From: Eutreptiella sp. 'Long Island Sound 2002'
Taxonomy: Eukaryota > Euglenozoa > Euglenophyceae > Eutreptiales > Eutreptiaceae
Reading direction: 5' to 3'
Length of the DNA: 64,000 nt
Assembly (NCBI GenBank): GCA_964036045.1
Contig: OZ038387.1
Location: forward strand, 21,885,637-21,949,636
The position numbers were made by a program, and so were the translations under genes. This document shows positions 10,180 through 21,300 of the stretch, piece by piece (positions within the stretch are counted from its first letter, which is position 1; each line of letters opens with the position of its first letter). The notes beneath the pieces were generated by a model that had not been told where the DNA came from, ran no database searches, and saw nothing but the letters and a program-made list of their open reading frames with translations.

Positions 10180-11192
10180 TTCACAGGGTAAAAACCCGGG
10201 GAAAAGCCCGTGTGAAAAGTCCTGCTGCTGGCTTTCCGATTGTGACATGTTGAGGCTCAGGAGGATCCGCCCGCGGGTTTTTTGTGTTCCATTGACACTG
10301 AATTGGACCTATATTGGCTTGCGTGCAGACTTCGCCGCCTTCAATCTGTGTGCAATTCACTGATTTTGGTCTCAATTCAGTCACACTTTGTACCATAATG
10401 TGGCATCGGGTCTCATGACAGCAGATGACACCGACCAGTTTCATATATCTTGGATTCCATGGAGGGATACCCTTTTTTTCAGACGCTTGACGACATGGCG
10501 ACGCTAGTTTTCTGTTTTCTGACAGTAGAATGTAAGATCCTGATTTCATCATGAATCATGGATCTTGATCATGCATGTACATTCTTCACTCAGACTTTCA
10601 ATTTTCGAGTTTTTGAGCTTGAATGACGCTCTTTGTGTGTGCCCTAAGGTACCTATGCGTTTCATTCAAGTCGATGGCCAGTGCGAAGCACAGATCTCAG
10701 CGCAATGTTGCTCAATTCAACTCCATTTCTCACATTTTCACATAGATTAGTTGGTTCTTGTCCACTTTTGCCGTTTCTTTCACTTCACTTGACCCGGCCT
10801 GACATACTGACGTATGTTTTCGGAGGGAGAGTGTAACGGCATCAGTGTGACAGCACTCAAGTTATACATCAATGTGATCAGAATTTCAATGATTCTCAGA
10901 TGTACATTAGTGCAGTAAATTTTCCACTTCTTGTCATGTTTTCCGTTCGCCGCCAGATGTCGCCTGTGAGCGCGCGTTGAGTCGCATTTGTCTTTCGTGA
11001 TTTCCCAATCGGAATTATTTAATTTATTTCGAATGAGTCATTATGTTCGATGAATGCACATTGAGATTCTATGTCTGCTCCATTTTTGTAGACCGGGTTT
11101 TCTGACTATTCATATTCCACCATGGAGTTCAATGACCTTACAAGTGCTTCGCATATGTTGCTCCTAGAGGCTGGATATGGGTCTGGAGATGG
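10180..11192 (+). other. Non-coding stretch, no feature recognised
   Basis: AT-richer than its surroundings, with no long frame that looks protein-like on either strand. It may include the lost 3' part of element B. Confidence 0.4.
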
Positions 11193-11849
11193 TTAGTCGG
11201 GTTCGGAGATATCAGGGGCAGTGTCGGGCGTTACGACCCCTGGGGCATCAAGGCTACAGGCTTCGCAGTTACAAGAAAGATCCGCCACTACACAGCGGTT
11301 ACACTGCTCCAACACACGGTTCTGTCTCTTGCACAGAGGGTTAGAAGTGTGAGTGTAGGGCACATCTGTGGTCACATGGACGTTCAGAGCGTCCAATACT
11401 AGCTTGTACCATCCGTTATCACTCCGGATACGTACATCCTCGGGTGAGTGCACCTCCTTAGATGCCCCATAGTGTTCGAACCATTGTTCAAACAAAATTT
11501 TCACATTCTGTTTCCCTGTGATATTTTTGTTGCAAGGGAATGCACGGGTGAAACGGGTTAGGCCACAGGTGACAACCAAACAGCTGTCAAAACCACCAAA
11601 CTTAGGCAGACCGTGGATGAATTCCACGTACAACAGAGAATTAGCACAGTAGGGGATAGGCAGACTAGAGACCAGTCCCCGGTCACGTGAGTCGCTCTGC
11701 TTGCTCGCGTGACAACCACAGTAGTCCACTATGGACTGCATACGAGCACGTATATCAGCACAGGTTAGTGGGGAGTAGAAACGCTCCCTGAAAAAGTCAA
11801 CAGACCTGTTGCACCCTGTGTGCCCTGAGCTGAGATGGGCCCACTGTAG
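11193..11849 (-). pseudogene. Integrase of element B, catalytic residues lost, 3' truncated
   Basis: Integrase joins cDNA to the genome with a D,D(35)E triad behind an HHCC zinc domain. LQWAHLSSGHTGCNRSVDFF and QSIVDYCGCHASKQ carry the H-H and C-C parts. The first catalytic Asp is Glu (LLYVEFIHG). The second is kept (RIRSDNGWYK). The Glu is Lys (NPLCKRQNRVLEQ). After that point (~11300) the translation no longer matches an integrase and becomes Cys-rich then acidic to a stop at 11193, so the element is broken there. Two of three catalytic residues changed makes this inactive. Confidence 0.8.
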
Positions 11850-12494
11850 TCAACCATCAAGTCGTGCCTCAGGCACGACTATACGATCCTCATAGTACAG
11901 ATATTGATTATCTTTATACCAACGGTCGCCGTCTATCAGGCCTGCCACTCGGCCATCACTGAGGGAGTTGAGTACGCATTTGTACTCAGCATGGTAGTCT
12001 CTCAGACTCCAGCCCTCCAGTACACCTGCAGTGCGCATGGATAAGTCCAGCTGGACGTTCATGCGCTGAAACGCCTCTTTAGCCAACGCCTCCGAGCTCT
12101 CGCGTAGGAGGGCGTCGAAGTTGTTACGAGATATATAGTCAGCCATCTCAATCTTGATACCCTGGATACGGTGGACAGTCAGCCTGAACTGACTGAGGTA
12201 GGTCCACCATCGTTTCAGTTTCGCTTTTTCAGGAGGAGGACGCTCTTGGTCACAAAGCCAGACAATAGGGTTAGTACCAAGTAGACGGGACTGGGAAGAA
12301 AGCAGGAGCATCCCAGCCAGGAGTTCCTGGTCATAGGTACTGTAGTTGGATCGTGCTTGATTCCACTTCCGATTCTAGTGACCAAGAGGTATCAGACGCC
12401 ATTCATTGGCAGGGTAGTCATGCTTCAGGGTTCCATCGCGGTTCAGACCTGAAGTTTGAAACTGGCAGTGAGACAAGTCAGCGGGGTTAAGCTC
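11850..12494 (-). pseudogene. RNase H and tether of element B
   Basis: The first catalytic Asp lies just upstream (VTDACD). The stretch 12312-12494 is degraded. From 12311 153 open codons read LLLSSQSRLLGTNPIVWLCD, then a small in-frame loss, then RWWTYLSQFRLTVHRIQG and MADYISRNNFDAL. The last is the 'aD.LSR'-type end of Ty3 RNase H. A charged tether follows with RWYKDNQYLYYEDRIVVPEA, the usual lead into the integrase zinc domain. A stop at about 11850 closes the run. Confidence 0.75.
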
Positions 12495-13409
12495 CTACCA
12501 CTGGTAAAGGGTACCACCCCCCCCTACATCACAGGCATCTGTGACCAGTATTATCTCGCCCTTAGGGCGGGGTACCCCCAGGCAGTTGGTAGAGGAAATT
12601 TTCTTCTTCAACTCCTGGAAACAGGCCTCTTCCTTGTCGGTCCATCGCCAAGCATTGGTCTTTTTTATAAGGTCAGTCAGGGGGGCTGATGAATACGTAA
12701 AATTGTGGATATGGCGCCGGTGAAAATTGCAGGCACCAATGAAACTCCGCACGTTGTGCAAACCCTTCTTAGGGTCGTCACGTATCTGCATGTCTTGCAG
12801 GGGTTGCATGTTAGATGCGGCTGGTTTCCACCTGCCATACCCAACATCCAAACCTAGATACTCCATCTCTTCACGCATGAACTCACATTTCTCGAGTTTG
12901 ATGCGGAGATGATTTTCCTGACAGACGGTGAAAAACTCTTGTAGGAGGAGGATATGATCCTCCTGGGTATTAGTACCCAGGCTCACGTCATCGATGTGTG
13001 CCTCCATCTCAGCCCCGCGGGAAACGAGTTCCTGTACAAGGGGTCTGTGTCTCAGGATATATAGGATTTTTTTCATCAGCTCCTGAAAGAGAGCAGGGGC
13101 ATTCGCGACACCAAAGGGCATGACCTTCCAGCAGAAGACACGGCCCTTAGGGGTTACAAAGGCGAGAAGTTCAGAAACCACTGTGCTTGTCCATCTTAGT
13201 TTTGAATCGGCACTTAGCGATTCCCTTCAGGGTGTTCTCCATGGTGGGGATGCTACCTGAGTGGTTCTGGGTCTTCTTGTTGACCTCAGCGTAGTCAACG
13301 ATCAAGCGCATGGCAGTGGAGCCAGGTTTAGCCACTAGAAAGCAAGGGCTACAATGGCGGGGTAGTCCCCGTGCTTATATTCCTCGACGATGCCAGCATC
13401 TATACATTC
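12495..13409 (-). pseudogene. Reverse transcriptase of element B
   Basis: Directly after the TAG at 13410-13412 the reading gives ECIDAGIVEEYKHGDYP, then, after a shift, FLVAKPGSTAMRLIVDYAEV. A motif A opening KMDKHSGF is followed by a deletion of roughly 28 bp that shifts the frame. From 13181 an open run of 228 codons gives VFCWKVMPFGVANAPALFQE (motif B), AHIDDVSLGT (motif C, intact D-D), LRIKLEKCEFMREEMEYLG, and VRSFIGACNFHRRHI. It ends with GEIILVTDACDVGGGGTLY, the start of RNase H, at a TAG near 12495. Polymerase core residues of motif C are kept, but the deletion after motif A disables this copy. Confidence 0.85.
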
Positions 13410-14339
13410 CTAGATCTGGCGTTCGATCTTGTCGATCTGGTCTTGTTGGGCGGGGTAGGGACGCTGTCTTACCACAGACCCTGGAAACTCTGGTTTGAGT
13501 TTGAGGTCCATCTGGACCAGTTTTTTGCAAGACAGGGGTGGGGGCAACGCTCTAAAAACCTCCTTAAATTTCTGGATGAGCTTACTGAGACGGGGGTCTA
13601 GGTTCATGCTCTCCAGTTTTCCAACAAAATCCTCCTCAGCATTGAGGTTGCTCTTCCCTTTTTCCTGTTTCTTCATACACCCCATGGTTTCAGGGGGTAG
13701 TTCATCCTCCCAGTCCTGGCGACCGTGCTGGGCATAGTGAAGGGAGTATACCAGAGGAACCTCAGGATCAGGAAGAGTCATCTCTTCATCATCCTCCTCG
13801 GACCATATAGACGTTTTCCAGGACCTCTTGCGGGGGTCCAGGCAGGTCCGTCGCTCGATACCCTCAGCCTTAGCCCATAGAAACTGTTGGAGATCTTGTA
13901 CATCGTACCACGAGACGGTCATATTGTTAGGTGAGGGTTTAGCGCCAGGTACCTGACCTGTAGGGCCATCAGTGGCCTGCATGGAGAAAACAGCGTGGTC
14001 ATGGGACCCGCTATGAGTGGACTCACCAAGGTCCACCTCATCCATAAGCAGCTGCGCTAGGAAAGCGCTGTGCTTCAGTGTCACCATCTCCGGGTCAACC
14101 GGGGGGATGGCACTGGCGATATCACTGTGGCGGTCGTCAGCATCAGCCAAGGGTGTGGAGACGGCTGGCGTCTACTGCTCATCGGAGCACTCACCACTCG
14201 TAGTAGTGATGGAAGAGTACTCGGATCTTTTCTTGAGATCCAGGAGGGTAAGCCCTCTTTTTTCGGCCATCAACTCATTGAGTACCACGTGGTAAAGGTC
14301 ACTCACAGGTACGGGGTTCAGAGAGCCATCTAGGATGGA
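13410..14339 (-). pseudogene. Acidic linker and RT N-terminus (element B)
   Basis: After the methylase-like module comes a short Ser/Glu segment to a stop near 14172. Then 246 open codons begin at 14150: acidic low-complexity sequence, and near the end FKEVFRALPPPLSCKKLVQMD and VRQRPYPAQQDQIDKIERQI. The latter is the standard Ty3 entry to RT ('...F...P..LPP', then 'R.YP......I...I'). It stops at a TAG (13410-13412), after which the RT reading continues. Confidence 0.65.
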
Positions 14340-14730
14340 CAGGAAATTGCCCCATTCAGGGGCGGGCATGGTCTCTTGAGAGTCCTCAGGGACGTAAATT
14401 GGACCATTGGGGATTTCAGTTCTTCCCACTGTCATACGGTCCAACAGTCGTCTCCAATAGGCCTGTTCGCCGGTAGTACCCCAGTCGGGGGTACACGCAA
14501 CCACTCTTGCTCCTTCAAGGGCGATTTTTGTAAGCACCTTAGCGAGTTAAGAGAGTGGAGGATTAGCATAGCACAACCCAATCAATTTTCAATGGAAGCA
14601 GTAGGCGTTGTTAAGATACCGTGAGCAATAGAGCTGCATCATGTGCTGCTCTTTACTCGCGACCAGTTCCACCTGTACTTCATTCAGGTCTACCTGCAGG
14701 GCGGCCATTCTATTTTCGAGGGCTGGCCGC
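14340..14730 (-). pseudogene. Dam-type methyltransferase-like module (NPPL) in element B
   Basis: In one frame, broken by TGA at 14589-14591 and TAA at 14547-14549: VQVELVASKEQHMMQLYCSR, then LCYANPPLS, then KIALEGARVVACTPDWG followed by YWRRLLDRMT. This is the same layout as the NPPF module of element A: a 'D/E..A..' opening, NPP motif, hydrophobic strand ending in P-x-W, then a W/L-rich helix. Both stops can be explained by single G-to-A or C-to-T changes. Catalytic competence is unknown, and NPPL rather than NPPY/F would be unusual for a working enzyme. Confidence 0.45.
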
Positions 14731-14869
14731 ACCAACTGATAGTTTTCAGTCCGATAAGACCGGTTCATGTAGCGCAGACTGGATTCTTTTCGTCCTGACA
14801 GCTCCAAGGGGACAGAGAAAAGGCCACTGCCAAATTCGCAGTGAAGGGCATAGGGAGGTTGCAAAGACA

Positions 14870-15165
14870 ACAGTCTTACCTGGGGGTTACGGCGCAGAAA
14901 ATCTGTGCCGATGACAATGTCAAAGGCGTCGATGTCCAGCACTTTGCAGTGCTGAGTCACCTGCTTGTCAGCCAGACGCACGGTCACATCGACCCCCCAA
15001 AGTCAATCGATGGTCCGACCATCCCCAACTCTTTGGCCACGGTTTTGGTCTTCCTGATCTTGGCCTGTTTAAGCAGCCTGCGGGCCACGATTGAAGGCGT
15101 AGCGCCCATGTCTAAGACAGCCTTGTAGACCTGGTACCAATTTTCACGGTGATCCAGAAAACCAA
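14870..15165 (-). pseudogene. Aspartic protease of element B, active-site Thr replaced
   Basis: The active-site loop reads VLDMGATPSIVARRLL (about 15070-15118). The family has D-T/S-G-A, so DMG is a single ACG-to-ATG change (a CpG to TpG type mutation). After a frameshift near 14995 the second half reads VLDIDAFDIVIGTDFLRRN, the usual 'fDiIlG.dfl' strand of retropepsins. Position between the zinc knuckle and RT fits. Confidence 0.7.
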
Positions 15166-15189
15166 ATCCTCGTCCTCGGAGCCGCCCCC

Positions 15190-15660
15190 CTATCCCTCTT
15201 CAGGTAACTTGACCGCAACCTCAGCGGCCTGCAAGCACTTAGAGTGCCAATTTAGGCGGTGCTTCTTGGCGGTCTCGCTGCTCTTGTCGGCGCCAACAGC
15301 GCTGGGGGTGGAGGGGGCTGGCCGTTTTTCATCCAACGGCTCACCCTTAGGTGTGGGGTTGGGTGCTCCTCTTCCACCAGTGGGGAGGGCTGAGGACCTT
15401 CGTCCTCCAGCCTTACCCTTACCCTTAGTACCTCCAGGGTTAGTGCCCTCCCCTTCGGCTCCTCCGCCCTTACCGGCGGTCTTACGCCGGTCCTCTTCCG
15501 CTTTCTTGAGTTTTTCCGATTCGCGGCGTTTGCTGTGGCATTCATCTTCATAATGCCTCCTCTTGCCGCAAAATCCGCACGCTATCGTGCTGCGGAAATG
15601 GTCTTGGTGCTTTACCTCCTGACCATCTTTAGTTTTCTGCATGCGCTTGAGCTGGAGCAT
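15190..15660 (-). pseudogene. Nucleocapsid-like zinc knuckle region (element B)
   Basis: 156 open codons in a different frame from gag, overlapping its end by about 50 bases; I read the change as a frameshift in this copy. Near residue 30 is CGFCGKRRHYEDEC, a perfect C-x2-C-x4-H-x4-C retroviral zinc knuckle for RNA binding. A long Lys/Gly/Glu/Pro-rich linker follows, then a short segment ahead of the protease that ends at a stop at 15190. Confidence 0.75.
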
Positions 15661-17462
15661 GCACGCACTCCGCCAATCACAGTCGGGCGCGTGGCAGGGT
15701 CCACCCTTATCGTCTGTAGGACAACAGTAGAAAAGATTGGAGGTCCCTTTACCTTCGGAAGGGGGGTCTCAGTCAAGTACTTCAACTGCCCCCCACGGCC
15801 GTTACGGGGGTTAGAGTGGGGTTGAGGCGACCTCCCACCAGGAGACTTCTCAGCAGGGGTCTCCCTTCGCAGATGTTTGCGCAGATACTTGTCCATGAGG
15901 GAGTCATTCTCCCTCTCCATGGCCAACTCGATCAACAGATCGACCACGTCATCGTATGACTGCGACCGAGCTTTCCTCTCGGACAGCTCTCTGCACTTAT
16001 CCCATGTCCTCGTAAGAATCTTCCCCATTAGCCACAGATGTGGCTCAGTGGGCCCATAGGACGAGGGGTTCATGCGCCCCATGAGCTCTTCCAACTGCGC
16101 CACGAACCCGGACATGCGCGCAGCAGTGGGGAATTCAGGGAGAGGAGGCAGCTCCTCAATCTCCGTTCGGACACTCAGGTCCGTTTCATAGACTGGATAC
16201 ATTTGCTCCAATCTTTTCAGGAAGTCGCCCCAGTTGAAGCTCTTCGTGATAGCGGTTTTAACATGCCGCTGAAGGAATTTCTTTTTGCACGACTTTTTGA
16301 TGAGCGTGCATTTAGTATGGACATCAGCATGTTGCTGACCCGTAAGAAGCAAAAATTCAGAAAACTCCTGAGCCCATTCAGGCAGGATTTTGGGATCGAA
16401 CTCAGGGAGCTCGATCTGAAGGTTCGTCGTGGCGATGGCCTTCATTCCTCTTCTGGGGATGCCTGTGTCACCTGTACCACCTGAGAGGGGTAAGGGGTGC
16501 ACTGTGGCCAATGGGGCCAGGGCTGACAGACCATAGCCTTTCATCTCAGCCTCTGTGGTGTCATCTACACTGCAGACAGCCAGAGGCCTCACACGAGGGT
16601 GGAAAGGGCTAGGACAGGTGTCCATTGGGGAGCTGCGGATGCCTCTGCAGCTCTTCACATCCCTGGTTAGCAGTTCAATACCCCGAGACATAGTACGTGG
16701 GGGCTTCTTCAGATCGGAGAGCCCCAACTTCGTCTTGAGTGCTGCTGAAAATGCACTCAAATCTGGATCTTCATCGCCTGCACCAAGGACCCGGGATAGC
16801 AACTCCATGGTCTCATCGGGACCCAGCTTACGGGGCGCCATTCGTGGGGGCAAACCTCGATCCACACTCGTAGGTTCGGGTGCCACTGCCCTGGGACTGG
16901 GGCCAGGCTTCAAGCGCTCATGCTCCTTCGGTTTCTCTGGAGGCGTAGGTTCTCCAGACACACAGTCGGGTTCCCACTCAGATGATTGGGCCGACGACGA
17001 CCAGTCTTTTTCGCCGTGAGGTATCTCGAACGTCTCCTCGCCCCACCTAGCTCCGAATATTGTTCCCAAAGGCGGCTCCTTCCCCTTTCCTCTCCTTGCC
17101 GCTCTTCTCCAGGCCTTGACGTTGGCATTTGCCACTTCGATCCCTGGGGTAGGAGAAGTTGCGGACGGGGGCATCGAGGACACAACGGAAGCTAAGGCTG
17201 CTGCCACAGGGTCCTTGCCTTCGACACGCCTGAGGTTCCCCCGCGTTAAGCTGGGCGCCTCAGTGCTTGCACTCGGGCGGGCTCCTTCTATATATATCTT
17301 GTTGATTTCTTCCTCTCCTCTTGTTACTGCAAGTTCTCCCAGAGGACCAGTATCAACGGGTACACCACTGGTAGATGAAGGCCGTACTCTCACAACATCA
17401 GTCTTGGATCTGGTGCTTGTGATCGGCACTTTTTTGGCACTGAGAGTGACAGACATCTTCAC
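15612..17462 (-). pseudogene. gag polyprotein of element B (capsid)
   Basis: 616 open codons from an ATG at 17462. The first ~340 residues are low-complexity, Pro/Ser/Lys/Glu-rich and probably disordered. Residues ~345-530 form a helical capsid-like region that opens with LQIELPEFDPKILPEWAQEF and includes NWGDFLKRLEQMYPVYETD, LWLMGKILTRTWDKC and YDDVVDLLIELAMERE. This is the pattern of Ty3-type Gag capsids (a 'W...F..F' opening and a 'F...F...Y' middle). The frame ends in a Lys/Arg-rich stop at 15612, just where a frameshift carries the reading into the zinc-knuckle frame. Product would assemble the virus-like particle. Confidence 0.7.
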
Positions 17463-18345
17463 AGCTCAGGATACAATTTTTTATTGGTGTTCTTCGTGTT
17501 CTCCTTTAGTCTTCTAGGGCCTTCCTCTGCTACCAGAAAAGGTTTCTGGTTTGCTTTCATTTGTGTTTGTTCCTTGTATATGTTTTTGAAAAGCTTGCTA
17601 ATTTTCCACAGCTCAAAATGAAGTCCACACAGAGGTAATGTAGAGCAATTCCAGGAACCGGATCAATAAACTCAGGATGAGTCCTTCCACAATCAAAACA
17701 TGTGTAACAAGGAGGGGCTGCAGATAGACAAATGTAGATCTCAATACAAAGCTCCAAAGGTTTATAAACAAAATAGATGATTTTATGTGAAACCTGGCAT
17801 GACTCAGGCCTCCAAGATATCACCAAGCACTTCATGTGCACTCTTTTGGATGTAATGGAGTTGGTTAGGAATCTGGGGCATAGGAGTTAGGCCAGACACA
17901 GGACATGGCTTGGCCAAGTAACTGAATTCAGAAACAGTTACAAAGTAGAACCACAATAAGTGGTAGAATCAATTGAGTATAGGGGTCTTGAGGTGGGGGA
18001 CCACTCGGCTTAACCTACAAGGCCCTAGTCATGAAGTGCCTACTTTATTTCGGTATAACCTCCATGAAGGAAGATACCTCCGCTCAGTTGAGCGTTGGGG
18101 GTGAACTTCATGGGGGGGCTAGGGTTATAACCCTAGTTACTTTGACAAAGTGTACTTCAAACTTCAGAAGAAAGACAAAAATGATTAAGTTAGTCTCAAA
18201 ATCAACAAAAGGCTTTTAGGGGGGGCTCAGCCTGGATCAAGTCTCCCAAGAAAGACATGGCAGTAGGGTGTGTACTCGTTACTTGTCCCCCAATCCTGCC
18301 CAACTGTCGAGGGTGGGGAAAAGGGTGGCATTTATGCCTTATGCT
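17463..18345 (+). other. Non-coding leader region of element B, possible LTR remnant
   Basis: Lies just upstream of gag on the minus strand, where a 5' LTR and leader would be. A 94-codon Cys-containing frame at 17557-17841 (-) has no recognised domain. AGGGTTATAACCCT near 18120 is a perfect palindrome. No partner LTR is available to confirm boundaries. Confidence 0.35.
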
Positions 18346-18365
18346 TTATACATACGTGTATATAT

Positions 18366-21300
18366 TACCACACCCCTCTCCCCTTAAATTTAGCTAACAA
18401 GCAACAAGCAACAAGCACGTCACCATTTTGTTTTGGCCATTGCACCTTCCGAGCGCCTTGGTCTTGACTCCAATTTGGTCATCCCAGAGCCTAGGTGCTG
18501 GCCTTGCGAAATCCAAGCTTCCAGCCAAAAAAACACCAGTGGCGGCCCGCAGCGTGGGCGCCAATTTAGGAGGTGCCCTCCCAAATCTGCGGACTTTTGG
18601 GCCAAAAACAGCCATTTTTCGCCCAAAATAGCACACAAACCCGGGCAAAACACCCAAACGAAGGGAAACGGTGTCTACATTTCACGTGCGGCTTGGCTTT
18701 ACCGTGTCAAAGAGCCCTCTAGTGCCCTTCAACTCCACGATATGTCCGAGAAACGGCCCAAAAAGGCGCCAAAAAGCCCCAAAATCTGCGCAATGTGCAC
18801 CAACACCCCAAAGCCAACCACGGGCCGTATCTTGGGCTACGTGGCTCAAAATCGAATTCTGAAGGCACCTAGTCCACCCGCAACCCCCCACTTTTTGTGG
18901 TTTCCAAGCCTCAGCATCGCCCAACGAGACGCCTAGACCCCCGTACCAGTGGGGACTTGGTGGAGCCGGAGAGCAGCACAGCCCTCGCATGTTGGGGCCA
19001 ACGGTGGGTCCACCGTGGTCCCCGGGGCGGAAAAAATGATTTTTTTCAAAGTTGTTCCTAGACCACTTGGGATGCTCAAACAAGTGTTTTTAGGCTGTTT
19101 TGAGCCCATGGTGGCGCATTTTTGGCTCATGGAAAATCCTAAAACGCCTTGAAAAAGGGGCCGTTTCAAGACCAAAAATGGGTCAAAAATGGGTCAAAAA
19201 CACAGTTTTCCAAAAGCTAGCTAACAAACAACAAGCAACAAGCACTTCACAATTCCGTTTCGGCCATTGCACCTTCCCAGCGCCTTGGTCTTGACTCCAC
19301 CTTAGCAGTCTTAAAGCCTAGGTGGTGCCCTTGCCAAATCCAAGTTTTGTGCCAAAAACTCACCGCTGGCGGCCCGGGGCGTGGGCGCCAATTCAGGAGG
19401 TGCCGTCCCAAATCTGTGCAGTTTTGGGCCAAAAACAGCCATTTTTCGCCCAAAATAGCACATAAACCCGGGCAAAACACCCAAACGAAGGGAAACGGTG
19501 GCTACATTCACGTGCGGCTTGGCTTTATCGTGTCAAAGAGCCCTCTAGTGCCCTTCAACTCCACGATATGTCCGAGAAACGGCCCAAAAAGGCGCCAAAA
19601 AGCCCCAAAATCTGCGCAATGTGCACCAACACCCCAAAGCCAACCACGGGCCGTATCTTGGGCTACGTGGCTCAAAATCGAATTCTGAAGGCACCTGGTC
19701 CACCCGCAACCCCCCACTTTTTGTGCTTTCCAAGCCTCAGAATCGCCCAACGAGACGCCTAGAGCCCCGTACCAGTGGGGACTTGGTGGAGCCGGAGGGC
19801 AGCACAGCCCTCGCACCGTTGTGGCCAACGGTGGGTCCACCGTGGTCCCCGTGGCGGAAAAAATGATTTTTTTCAAAGTTGTTCCTAGACCACTTGGGAT
19901 GCTCAAACAAGTGTTTTTAGGCCGTTTTGAGCCCGTGGTGGCACATTATAGGCCATGGAAAATCACAAAATGCCTTGGAAATGGGGCCGTTTCAAGACCA
20001 AAAATGGGTCAAAAATGGGTCAAAAACACAGTTTTCCAAAAGCTAGCTAACAAACAACAAGCAACAAGCACTTCACACTTCCATTTCGGCCCTTGCACCT
20101 TCCCAGCGCCTCAGTCTTGACTCGTCCTTAGCAATCCTGAAGCCTAGGTGGTGCTCCTGCCAAATCCAGGTTTTGTGCCGAAAACTCACCGGTGGCGGCC
20201 CGGGGCGTGGGCGCCAATTTAGGAGGTGCCCTCCCAAATCTGCGCAGTTTTGGGCCAAAAACAGCCATTTTTCGCCCAAAATAGCACACAAACCCGGGCA
20301 AAACACCCAAACGAAGGGAAACGGTGGCTACACTGCTCGTGCCGCCTGACTTCACCGTGTCAAAGAGCCCTCTAGTGCCCTTCAACTGAACGATGTGTCC
20401 GAGCAACGGCCCAAAAAGGCGCCAAAAAGCCCCAAAATCTACGCAATGTACACCAACACCCAAAAGCCAACCACGGGCCGTATCTTGGGCTACGTGGCTC
20501 AAAATCGAATTCTGAAGGCACCTAGTCCACCCGCAACACCCCACTTTTTGTGCTTTCCAAGCCTCAGCATCGCCCAACGAGACGCCTAGACCCCCGTACC
20601 AGTGGGGACTTGGTGGAGCCGGAGGGCAGCACAGCCCTCGCATGTTGTGGCCAACGGTGGGTCCACCGTGGTCCCCGGGGCGGAAAAAATGATTTTTTTC
20701 AAAGTTGTTCCTAGACCACTTGGGATGCTCAAACAAGTGTTTTTAGGCCGTTTTGAGCCCGTGGTGGCACATTATGGGCCATGGAAAATCACAAAATGCC
20801 TTGGAAATGGGGCCGTTTCAAGACCAAAAATGGGTCAAAAATGGGTCAAAAACACAGTTTTCCAAAAGCTAGCTAACAAACAACAAGCAACAAGCACTTC
20901 ACACTTCCATTTCGGCCCTTGCACCTTCCCAGCGCCTCAGTCTTGACTCGTCCTTAGCAATCCTGAAGCCTAGGTGGTGCTCCTGCCAAATCCAGGTTTT
21001 GTGCCGAAAACCCACCGGTGGCGGCCCGGGGCGTGGGCGCCAATTTAGGAGGTGCCCTCCCAAATCTGCGCAGTTTTGGGCCAAAAACAGCCATTTTTCG
21101 CCCAAAATAGCACACAAACCCGGGCAAAACACCCAAACGAAGGGAAACGGTGGCTACATTGCTCGTGCCGCCTGACTTCACCGTGTCAAAGAGCCCTCTA
21201 GTGCCCTTCAACTGAACGATGTGTCCGAGAAACGGCCCAAAAAGGCGCCAAAAAGCCCCAAAATCTACGCAATGTACACCAACACCCCAAAGCCAGCCAC

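Larger units (their letters stand above)
11193..17462 (-). mobile_element. Ty3/Gypsy-type retrotransposon B, decayed and 3' truncated
   Basis: Minus-strand order is gag, CCHC knuckle, aspartic protease, methyltransferase-like module, RT, RNase H, integrase. Much of pol lies in one frame. The visible breaks are TGA 14589-14591, TAA 14547-14549, TAG 13410-13412, TAG ~12495, a stop near 11850, small indels and a ~28-bp loss in RT. The integrase ends abruptly near 11300, and no C-terminal domain or chromodomain follows. No LTR pair is present in the window. RT wording differs clearly from element A, so this is a separate family. Confidence 0.85.
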
